In this document: positions 51,790-62,100 of the stretch, piece by piece
How positions within the stretch are numbered: the first letter of the stretch is position 1
How the letters are laid out: every line of letters starts with the position of its first letter
NCBI RefSeq assembly: GCF_964355755.1
Contig: NC_092673.1
Coordinates: 23,319,001-23,383,000 of the forward strand
DNA length: 64,000 nucleotides
From: Antedon mediterranea
Taxonomy: Eukaryota > Echinodermata > Crinoidea > Comatulida > Antedonidae
Reading direction: 5' to 3'
Made by a program: the position numbers and the translations under genes
The notes under the pieces: model-generated
The model's input: only the letters and a program-made list of their open reading frames with translations
Database searches by the model: none
Told to the model about the DNA's origin: nothing

Positions 51790-53235
51790 TGTCTCTAATC
51801 TATTGTGTTGAGCTACAATTGCTGCCTCTGCCTATGTTCTATTGGATCTATTGTGAATACCTATACTACAGCTTTGGCAATATCTTGACAATGCCTCTCT
51901 TGTGTGTTGAGCTACTATTGCTGCCTCTCCCTATGTTCTCTGAGTTCTCTATTACATTTGGATCTTTTGTACAGACCTACAATGTACTACATGTTTGGCA
52001 AGATCTTACCAATGCTTCTCTGTGTTGTACTATTGCTCCCTCTTCCTATTTTCTGTGGGTTTTCTATTACATATGGATCTATTGTACAGACCTATACTAC
52101 ATCTTTGATCTTACCAATGCTTCTCTGTGTTGTGCTACTATTGCTGCCCCTGCCTATGTTCTGTGGGTTCTCTATTACATTTGGATCTATTGTACAGACC
52201 TATAATACCACAGCTTTGGCAAGATCTTACCAATGCTTATCTGTGTTGTACTATTGCTCCCTCTGCCTATGTTCTCTGGGTTCTCTATTACATTTGGATC
52301 TATTGTACAGACCTATACTACAGCTTTGGCAAGATCTTACCAATGCTTCTCTGTGTTGTACTATTGCTCCCTCTGCCTATGTTCTCTGGGTTCTCTATTA
52401 CATTTGGATCTATTGTACAGACCTATACTACATCTTTGGCAAGATCTTACCAATGCTTCTCTGTGTTGTACTATTGCTCCCTCTGCCTATGTTCTCTGGG
52501 TTCTCTATTACATTTGGATCTATTGTACAGACCTATACTACAGCTTTGGCAAGATCTTACCACCTTCTCTGTGTTGTGCTACTATTGCTCCCTCTGCCTA
52601 TGTTCTGTGGGTTCTCTATTACATATGGATCTATTGTACAGGCTGATACTACAGCTTTGACCAGATTTACCAATGCTTCTCTGTGTTGTGCTACTATTGC
52701 TGCCTCTTCCATGTTTTCTGGGTTCTCTATTACATTTGGATCTATTGTACAGACCTATACTACATCTTTGATCTTACCTATGCTTCTCTGTGTTGTGATA
52801 CTATTGCTGCCTCTGCCATGTTCTCTATTACATTTGGATCTATTGTACAGACCTATACTACAGCTTTGACAAGATCTTACCAATGCTTATCTGTGTTGTG
52901 CTACTGTTGCTGCCTCTGCTTATGTACTGTGGGTTCTCTATTACATTTGGATCTATTGTACAGACCTATACTACATCTTTGACAAGATCTTACCAATGCT
53001 TATCTGTGTTGTGCTACTGTTGCTGCCTCTGCTTATGTACTGTGGGTTCTCTATTACATTTGGATCTATTTTACAGACCTATAATATCACAGTTTTGGCA
53101 AGATTTACCAATGCTTCTCTGTGTTGTGCTACTGTTGCTGCCTTTGCTTATGTACTGTGGGTTCTCTATTACATTGGATCTATTGTACAGGCTGATACTA
53201 CAGCTTTGGCAAGATCTTACCACCTTCCACCACCA
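51790..53235. repeat. Satellite-like tandem array, 110-bp unit, about 13 copies
   Basis: AAGATCTTACCAATGCTTCT starts units at 52221 (variant), 52331, 52441 and 52551, exactly 110 bp apart. Each unit continues with CTGTGTTGTACTATTGCTCC, CTCTGCCTATGTTCTCTGGG and TTCTATTACATTTGGATCTA-like words. Outer copies carry small indels. As 110 is not a multiple of 3, the array can be read for long stretches in all three plus frames, giving hydrophobic Leu/Cys-rich repeat peptides; these are not taken as genes. Confidence 0.95.
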
Positions 53236-53426
53236 TGTTGTGCATGCGACTATCGATGTCTGTTGTTGTTTTCCAAGTTGATATCAATGTTCTAGTTTCT
53301 CTTTTAAGTCTTAGCTGTCCTTGTAGTGGTTCTTGTTTTTACTAGTTGCCAATCATCAGACTATCCGATCATATTGTCTTAACCCTCCTTATTATGCTAT
53401 AAATGCATCTTGACAAGACTGTGTTA

Positions 53427-53566
53427 AGCTCTGTCTACACTATTAAACTTTATGCGACAAAAAATGTGATGTGCCCATATATGGACATGATTTCATATCA
53501 CTACCATATTTGAGCATATCACTACCATATTTTTTGTCAAACTAGTTTGATAATGTAGACAGAGCT
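53427..53566. mobile_element. 140-bp MITE (PIF/Harbinger-like), AGCTCTGTCTACACTAT ends
   Basis: Left end AGCTCTGTCTACACTATTAA, right end complementary (TAATGTAGACAGAGCT). Flanked by TTA on both sides (53424-53426 and 53567-53569), the 3-bp target duplication typical of PIF/Harbinger. Two more copies lie at 60707-61000. Confidence 0.82.
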
Positions 53567-53579
53567 TTACATTTAAAAG

Positions 53580-55085
53580 CATGTCAGTGTAGTACTTGTA
53601 CTGTAATTGTAATGTTTTGTAACTTTGTTTCCATTGTAAAGCTAACAGTAATAATCACAGTGATGAATTCTATACAAGACTTGTCAATTTATTCTTTACT
53701 GTTTGGTATGATCTGTGTAGAACATTGATAAAAAACATAAATAGAGCATCTTTCTCAATCACTCTTACTATTAATTATATAATAATTAACATGCAATTTC
53801 CGAACAATATCCACCTTTCAGATCATTTTAATTATCAACCAATATCACAAATCACTTTCTATTTAAAATAGAAACTTCTTTTGATTTTATCAAGATAAGT
53901 ACTCTTCTATGTTTATAAACATGCTTTGTCACATTGTGTATCCATGCCCAAGGCCTTACAAAAGCCGCTTGTCTGGGTTGTCCCAAAGAAGGCAAATTTT
54001 CTATGGAAAAGAAGATCATTGATATCTATGGATCTATGGCAGCTTTTATTTTTCAATTTAAAGCACCTTATTTAATGATCAAGGTTTATACAATATTACA
54101 ACCCTTTGTGGAGTAATAGTGCCCACTGAATTTTCATTTAAATCAATTTATAGGGCAAAATTAATCTCAAAGAAAATCTTGTGCTAGGCTGCATACAATT
54201 ATGAATAAAAATTAAGTTTATGTCTAGGCTTATCATAGCTACAATAATTATTTTGACCATTGTCAAAGTTCTAACAAATTAGTAAGCACTGCGCTGAAAC
54301 CTAAATAAACTGTGTAGGTAATATTCTCAAACATTTGCAGTATTGTATCAATGCTATCCCATATCAATCATAATAAACAACCCTGTGGAACATTCAATAT
54401 CTTACAATTTGTGGAATGGAATCAATTCTATAACAGCGAACATTCTTATCCTTACAACATGACCCACCTATTCCAAAATATTAATAAACTTTTCAACTAT
54501 AACTACAACCTTTTCTTTACACATACGTTACAATTCAAATTTGTACAATCCACCAATCATCGTATTACTTACAAAAATAGACACATCTATGTGCAGGCTA
54601 CTGACCAATCAGAAAAGTGAAAACATTACCTTTAATCCATTAATAGGTCCACTATCTATGTCCATTCATATATTGTCTTTTATTCACTCTTAAAATTAGT
54701 TTTAACTACTTGGAAAAGCTTGAGTTGTAGTTTTCCCATAAAAATATTAAATATAACATAATATTCACAAATTTTAAGTTAACTTTTAATATTAATTATT
54801 ATTATTATTAATGTGTAAAAAATTATATATTAATAATATTTGTTTGATATAGAAATAACCAAATATCTGAAGGTTATTTATTATAATAACTTCATTTCTT
54901 ATTGTTTCTACAATATTTATTTCAGTTTGTATCGAATATCATACATCATGCTGCAAAACAGTAAAACATGTTCTGCACAAGAGTGAAGTATCACTTTTGC
55001 ACTTTTTTTCTCATCTTTACAATTTTACCAATTTACCAAAATTGTATCAGTCAATGATAATAAAAACAAGGTAGCTGTAATGCAG
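53580..55085. other. Intergenic, no gene recognised
   Basis: AT-rich; no recognisable coding sequence. Confidence 0.5.
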
Positions 55086-55096
55086 TGGAATCTATA

Positions 55097-56975
55097 GGGT
55101 AGTAACAAAGTGCGAGGCAGCGAGGCACGCGAGGCAGGGAAGGCATGCGAGGCAAGTCAGAAATTTATGCGCGGCATCGTTTTACCATCATCAAAAAATG
55201 CGAGGCATCATTTTATCATTTCTCAAAATTGCAAGGCAGGAAATCACCGAAATTGAAGTAGCCTAGGCCTAGGCCCGCTAGGCTAGTTTCCTTTTGCACC
55301 TGCCTTGTATTTTAACCAACTTTATCCTGAATACCACAGCCTATTAGAATTAGTAGGCCTACTTTAATGAAGAAAAATCACATAAAAGTAACAATAAATC
55401 CATTAAATTGGTGATTTTACAGACGTTGTTTTTCTCGCATTTCGCACACTCAATGTTCAATATTTTGGTTTCTATGGAACGCCAAAAGAGCAAAATTAAT
55501 TAGAGGGCTAAAAACTCTGTGGAATCCATTTATATTTAACGCATTATTTGGTGAAAATCAAGTACAATTTCAATAGATTTTGTCACTGTCAGTAAGGAAA
55601 AATGTTACTGTTGATAATGTACACGGTTTCGTTACCTTTTAAAGAATAAAATAGAAAAATTCATCATAATATCCTTAGTAGGATGTCCTAGGTCTAGACT
55701 AGGTAGTGATGTTGATTTAGGATCGATTATTATTCTTTGAAAACAGAACAGTATCAGCAGTAACATATTACAACATTTTTATTGACAAATTAACAAATAT
55801 ATTGAAATAAAACGTGTTTTTCACCAATAAATGCATGAGAAATTGACGCATTCCACTGAGTTTTAGTCCTCTATTATCGTTGCTCTTTTGGCGCTCCATA
55901 GAAACAAAAATATTGAACATTGAATAAGTGAAATTCGCAAACAGTGTGCGAGAAACACGACTGTAAAATCATTAATTTAAGGATTTATTTGTTACTTTTT
56001 ATGTGATTCTTTCATTAAAGTACTCATGAGGTATACTTCTAAGGTGTGGTATATACACGATAAAGTTAGTTATTTATCAAATTTGGAGTAAAAATACAAG
56101 CGAAGGAAACTAGCGCCAGGTTTATTAGTACGTACATGGACAACAATAAATAAAAATCGTTCGTAATATACCTAGCTTACTAAAACAGGAATAGTGTATC
56201 ATTATTAAATATTACACCAATTATTATTTTATCAAAATTGATTAGATTATTTTCTACATAGGCCTCTTATCTAGGTTAGGGCTAAGCATATTAGCTAAAG
56301 TTTAATTTTAGGCCTAGTATTACAAGTCTTTTTTCACACGCGCTCCAGAATTCTGTTGCAATTTTTTTCTTTGCGGCATGTTATTAGATCGGCATATCAG
56401 TTACCTTTTATTCACCGCCAGTTATTGAACTTGTCCTCGCAATCGCTGTTCACTTTATTTGCGAGAGAGGTACACGTGTTGTTCCTAGAGAATGGAATGT
56501 CAAAAAATGTCTTTGGCACGCCGCTCAGAGAGAAGTCTGTGCGTTGCTGCTGAAACCACGTGCTATAGGAGGGGAATGCACCACAATCCTCTGAGCTGAG
56601 GGCTGAATCATTCCGCTACCTGCTAAATAGTAAAGAGGGATTTTCCATCTCTCGGGTCTACCGGATCTAGGCGCAGGGGTGTGACAAAATATTATTTTCA
56701 CTCTGCTATGTTCGAGAGACATGTGAGTAAAATAAAATAAACAACATGATGAGTGTATACACGAATCTATTTAGATACGCTTGTATCGATTGATTATTAG
56801 GCCTATAATATAGCATAATAGCACGTTAAGATATGCCTCGCACCTTTTTGAAATTGTAAACTATATGCCTCGCATGCCTTGCACTTTTGGAAATGATAAA
56901 ATGATGCCTCGCACAAATATTTGGCATGCCGCGCTTGCCTCGCGTGCCTCGCTGCCTCGCACTTTGTCAACACTC
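55097..56975. mobile_element. 1.88-kb Mutator-like foldback element with 9-bp target duplication
   Basis: The 9-mer GAATCTATA occurs directly on both sides (55088-55096 and 56976-56984). Terminal inverted repeats of about 145-160 bp share ACAAAGTGCGAGGCAGCGAG, GCACGCGAGGCA, and AATGATAAAATGATGCCTCG (right) opposite its complement (left). The arms are built of many GAGGCA repeats. Inside is a second inverted repeat: about 55352-55530 against 55850-56030, with ATTGAACATTGAATA-like and GGAACGCCAAAAGAGCAA words. A 65-codon frame at 56356-56553 is not recognised; no transposase seen. Long arms and a 9-bp duplication suggest a MULE. Confidence 0.82.
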
Positions 56976-57062
56976 GAATCTATATACTATTTGCTTTAAT
57001 GTTCTTTAACTAGAAGAGCAATGTTTACATGGAGCCAATGTTCAACAGTCGCTTGATTGCAT

Positions 57063-57217
57063 TAAGCTTGGTTCCCACTAGGGAGCGATGCAAGGACGCA
57101 ACGCAAGTGTGTTGATCAATGACAAGCAACAGTTAAAAAACCATCGCTTGTGATTGGTCAATTCACTTGCGTTGCGTTACGTCCGTGTGTTGCACCTCAA
57201 GTGGAAATCAAGCATTA
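57063..57217. mobile_element. MITE, AAGCTTGGTTCCCACTAG family, best-preserved copy
   Basis: The left end TAAGCTTGGTTCCCACTAGG and AGGACGCAACGCAAG pairs with the right end CTTGCGTTGCGTTACGTCC followed by AAGTGGAAATCAAGC. The interior has TGTGATTGGTCAATTC. About 155 bp, no ORF. Confidence 0.82.
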
Positions 57218-57219
57218 TG

Positions 57220-57832
57220 TATGAACACTATAAAAGCATAGAATGCTCAAACCAACCATTGTTGTGTCGGCTTCCTCCAATACCCTGCATTAGTCACAGC
57301 AGCTATCACAACGCTGATTAGATTGTGATCATGTGCATATCGTATAATTCATTGTACAATTTTGAAGCATTGCGGAATAAACAATCCCTTTTAACATAGA
57401 AAATTGGAGAGGTAACTATTGTACCGTGGAAGAAACTGGGATTCTGGTATTATCCCTAAGCATAAGCATTTTCCAATGTGAAATATGAGTTGTATCTATC
57501 AACTCTCACTCCACGAGAAAATTATATCCGACATAAATAAAATTAAATTGTTAATGATAGCATACTTTCACTGGACATATGGTACAGTACCTCTTTAGCT
57601 TTGTACAGAGTGTCCAATAGTTAAATATTACAAAATGTATTACATGTTATAACTTACAAAGAAAATTGATAGCGAAAATATAAATGATATGATTAAAACA
57701 GAATTATAAAAGTATATACAATCTGAAAGCCAATCTCTTTTATCTATATATTAGAAATGGTATGTGCTCAGTTGTTTGGTTAACATAACATTTTGCCTAA
57801 ATCTAATAAAATAATAATATTTTGTTTTCATA
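57220..57832. other. Intergenic; downstream region of the NOS1AP-like gene
   Basis: No canonical poly(A) signal (TTTATT on this strand) was found close to the NOS1AP-like stop codon, so the 3' UTR end cannot be placed. Confidence 0.35.
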
Positions 57833-57986
57833 TACAGTAAAACCTTGGGACACCACTATTCAGGGGACACATACTTTCCAGTGAAACAAACAAGGGGAAA
57901 CATATGTCCTAACTCTACGGCCAACTCTTATTCAGTGACAAACATTGGGACCCAAAAAGTGCCCCCCTAATAGGGGTTCTACTGTA
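57833..57986. mobile_element. 154-bp MITE, TACAGTARAACC ends
   Basis: TACAGTAAAACC at the left and GGGGTTCTACTGTA at the right are inverted, with internal GGGGACACAT and CCCCCCTAATAGGGG. TA at both tips would fit a Tc1/mariner-type target. Partial relatives lie near 44240, 47503, 60315 and 60651. It falls in the probable 3' UTR or downstream flank of the NOS1AP-like gene. Confidence 0.72.
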
Positions 57987-58127
57987 TCTGTAAATAATGA
58001 GAACATATAACGTGACAAAGTATTTAAATAGATGTGTGAAAACAGAGAAACAAGCTGTATAATACCCACTACTCTATGTCACAAGACCGACCTAACAGAA
58101 TGTGTGTAGTAGATACAAAAAACAGAG

Positions 58128-59123
58128 TTAACTATTAACCGTTTCAAACTCTTCAAAAGCGGACGATGGAAGGGGAGGTACTCCGGAATCCTCAGAGTTT
58201 TCCGTATTTTCATCGTCGGAGAAACTTATATGGAGCGTGTCAGACAGGTCCAACTTCTTTTGCGGACTGGCGCTTAAACTCGATTCTGGACTTGCCATTT
58301 TGATATTGAAATCGTTCGAGTCAAATGTAAATGCTGGCGACACTGGGTCATTATTACGCGAATTCATATCGGTTTCAGTTGTAGTGCCCGACGTTAATGA
58401 ATCACTCTTACTCGGAGATTCCGGTAAAATTGTTGTTATCAATGTCGATTCTACCGGTGTACTGATAGAACCGTATCCGTTGTAAATGTGCCGTGACGAT
58501 TTCTGCGACTGCTTATTTTTCTCATCAAAATCTTGCTTCTCGTAACAATCGTGAATGACGGAATTCACCGATCTAACCGTGCCAGTCGGTGTTGAACCTG
58601 GCGACATGCTGACTCCAGACGATGTTGAACCGCTTTGTGGAAGTCCATAGTTTCTGTGCCTACTATGTTTTCTAGAGTCTAACTGTTCCACAGATATATT
58701 AAGCATTTTAAGACTGTCCGATATCGGTTCATTTTGACAAGAGTCACTGTGATATACTGGGTACTCGTTGTTGCTATCACTGCCACTGCTGTTCCGCAAA
58801 CTTTCCAAATGATGTTGTTTGTAGCTGTTTATACTGTCAGTAGCATTGTGACTACTAACCAGCGTATTCTCAAAGAGTTCTTTAGATCTATCCTGCAGGA
58901 TTTGTGTGGATGTCACACCATTAGCATTCAACTCTGGTCCAGGGCCTGCAGGCCGTGGTGTTGTTGGATCTGTTAGCATTGGTATATCGTTTAAGAATGG
59001 GTTGCCTGTGCTATGTGATGGTGTGCCGTATACTTGAGCTTCGAGTTCCTGAATGTGGTTCACCAGCTCTTGTTGATTTTGCAACAGATCTCTGTTTTGT
59101 AGCATTACTTGATGTAGTCTTGC
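58128..59123 (-). CDS. NOS1AP-like: NOS1AP-like last exon: coiled-coil end and Ser-rich C-terminal tail
   Basis: Acceptor (minus strand) CTTCAATAG, then [18 protein letters not shown], 331 residues and TAA at 58128-58130. [11 protein letters not shown] and [10 protein letters not shown] match the vertebrate QVQELELKL and LCDPTTPKP region. The tail carries many Ser/Thr/Asp stretches, such as [18 protein letters not shown], and looks disordered. It ends FEEFETVNS, not a class I, II or III PDZ ligand. Confidence 0.93.
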   Translation of the reverse strand, partial: ARLHQVMLQNRDLLQNQQELVNHIQELEAQVYGTPSHSTGNPFLNDIPMLTDPTTPRPAGPGPELNANGVTSTQILQDRSKELFENTLVSSHNATDSINSYKQHHLESLRNSSGSDSNNEYPVYHSDSCQNEPISDSLKMLNISVEQLDSRKHSRHRNYGLPQSGSTSSGVSMSPGSTPTGTVRSVNSVIHDCYEKQDFDEKNKQSQKSSRHIYNGYGSISTPVESTLITTILPESPSKSDSLTSGTTTETDMNSRNNDPVSPAFTFDSNDFNIKMASPESSLSASPQKKLDLSDTLHISFSDDENTENSEDSGVPPLPSSAFEEFETVNS

Positions 59124-62100
59124 CTATTGAAGAAAAACAAAATGTTTATTTTAAATTCAATCAACATTAAATAAATAAACAATTGATAAATAATGGGCAA
59201 TATATTACTTATGGAATTTACTTCCAGATGCAACACTACTCCTCAGTATTGGAGAAGTACCCACTGCTTCCATGGGCTCAAATCCAACCCTAGCCATCAG
59301 CACAAACTGAAGGGTCTATAGGTTTGAATACCAGGATGGAATAGGTTTGAATACCAGGAGGTCATAGGTTTGTGTACCAAATGATAATTATTTGTGTTCT
59401 CAATGTACAAGTACAATTGACGTCAGAGTATAGGCCAAAACACCAGACCAATTATGTGTATAAATAGTAATATGGCATCTATTCATGATATACAGTAAAC
59501 AACTGTCTCTCACCTGTGCTTCTATTCTGGCAGCAGATTCGGCATTCAGTTGATCTTTTATCAGAGACACCTGGGCCACGGCAACTTGCGTCTGGGTCTG
59601 TTGATGTTGCACTTGTTGCTGCAATAACTGTTTCTGGTGATACCAGCTCAATAACGTCCCGGTTTTAGAATCTGGGTCGGTGTCGATCATGTAGGGGGCA
59701 TTGTGGGAGGTTAAGGTTGAAATGGATAGTTCCGTCTAGAGAGATAGAAATCAATTAATTAGAATATGATAGTTACCATGTTATAGTACATTTTTTTAGA
59801 GGAAATGGATGAATAGAGGTGGGGGTGGGGAATAGATTTAATACAATTAAGTTTTGGAAATTTGATTATAGGAGAATAATTTGATTTGTTAACTGAATCA
59901 TAATTGAAACTAAAACTAATTGTTATTTAACATACTGATGATCAAAGTAGTTTTTTACCATGTTTTTAAGTATACAAGTGCTTGTTAAAAGACATACTTA
60001 AAAGTTAATGTTATTAAGGCCTTGTTTCCCATCAATTTTGACACATGCATAAAGATTTATTACTTTAAAGGAAGCAGACAATATTATAAACAAGGAAAAT
60101 CAAAAGGTGACTCATAAACAAGGAAGAAAATAAGCATGATATAAAAAGAAAAGCATTCAAAAATTGTAATGGAAATAGAATAGGAAACCTGGGCTGTCCA
60201 ATTAAAAGGTGCTGTGATTTTAAAGTAATAATCACAGGCAAAAAAATAAAAAATTAACATTTTATTCCAAGAAACACCTTTGGCTTTGTCCATCAATGTT
60301 TAATAATTTCATAAAGTACATACAGTGGAACTTGGTACACTCCTATTACAGAGACATGATCCCTATTATATTAAGGAGACACTTGTTAGGTCTCAAAGCT
60401 CCTTTAATAGCGGTTCTAGCAACCAACATATTGTCCACCACTTTATGGCTATTTATACCTGATAACTATCATCTTGCCGTTTGCTAGGATCCATATCTGA
60501 TATGCGTAGTGTAGCCTGTCGTGATATTGACTCCAATGGTGAATCCGTCTCACTTTCTTTACCTAGTCCTGTAGAAAGAGAAGTAAACAGACATTTTAAT
60601 TTCAGAAATTTTGACATTAAAAACTTTGCCAAACAAATTTATACTACATATAGTAGAACCCCTATTCTGGACAAACAAACAAATTGAATCTTTCTAATGA
60701 GTGTAAAGTTCTGTCTACACTATAACATTTTATGTGGCAAAAAAATGTGATGATGTCATATCACTACCATATTTGGCCATATCACTATCATATTTGGGCA
60801 CAATTTTTTTCTCAAACAAGTTTGATAGAGTAGATAGAGCTTTACCAGTAAATTGAATTTGGTCACTATCAAACTAGTTTGACAATAAAAGTGTGCCCAA
60901 ATATAATAGTGATATACCCAATTATGGTAGTGAAATGACATATCATCATGTTCATATATGGGCACATCACATAGATTCTATAGTGTGGACAGAGCTTTAG
61001 GTTACTATTTTATACAATTGATTTTAACCTGAACTTCTGTTAAATTGAGAAGTTGTCTGCACAAAAACCCTAAGAAAAACCCTACTTCTAATCAATATTT
61101 ATTTTTAATATATTTATCTTCATCTGTTTTACTTTTTCAATAAAATATATATCATTGCACAATGCAGATGTTTTAAACTTAGTTTCAATTAACTTGTCAC
61201 GTTGTCTGCCTGTCTCCTCCATTTCCTTTACATCTACTCATCACTGATAGTTTTATCAAGATATTCTAATTACAGTTTTTAACATAGAAAGAGACATGTA
61301 TGTTGAATATATATTAAATATTGTTGTTCTTAATTCTTTCTGTCATGTACAATCTTGTTTGTTGCGGTTTCTTTATTTGTACTAGTTCCCGCCAGAAGGG
61401 GGAACCATTCGTGACAGGGTTTGCGCTAACATTGATTCAAAGGTAAGATCCATTTAGCGATGGGCTTAGCATCCAGTAAGTATAGCTAAAATCTCTGCTA
61501 AAATTGTGCAATAAATTGTGACACTGGACGGACCAAGGACTTAAACTACTAATTTCGCCCCTTCATTTCCCACGCTTGTGCTACCAAATCCTCGGAAATA
61601 TTCCTCATAAATACTGTACCTCCTCATATTTTTCCACACTTGTGCTACCAGGCCCATGTAAATGCGGAACCTCCCCGTATGAAAATATTTAAGAACAGCT
61701 TGCAAAGTATATTGAGTAAACAGGTAAAAGAAATAGTTTTACTGCAGTAGAATAAATTTGACATAGTCTCTTATACATGTGTTCTTCTTTTGAAAAGCAT
61801 TTATTACAGTTGTTCAGAAACATTAGTGTCACATTATTGTGAGTTCCTATGCATATTTTCAAGCACAGTTTTAACGTTTTGTAATTTAAGTAAAGAGATA
61901 TCGTCATTGTACTATATCATCACTTGATATTTAAAGTTTATCCATTTAAAAGTAGGTTAATGTATTAAGCGGATACAGTAGTACATTTAAATAAAACTAC
62001 TTGAATTGTGTTGTTTAATTTGATAAATTGATCTGCGGATTAGCAATGAAGACAACGTCCTAAGTGCTGACATTCCTAAGAATGTATGAAGAATAGCTGA

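Noticed and set aside
51904-52869. 321-codon hydrophobic Leu/Cys-rich frame
   Set aside because: Entirely made of the 110-bp tandem repeat, with equivalent frames in the other two phases; no start context, splice sites or family match.
56356-56722. Small frames on both strands inside the Mutator-like element
   Set aside because: No transposase or other family motif; short and mutually overlapping.
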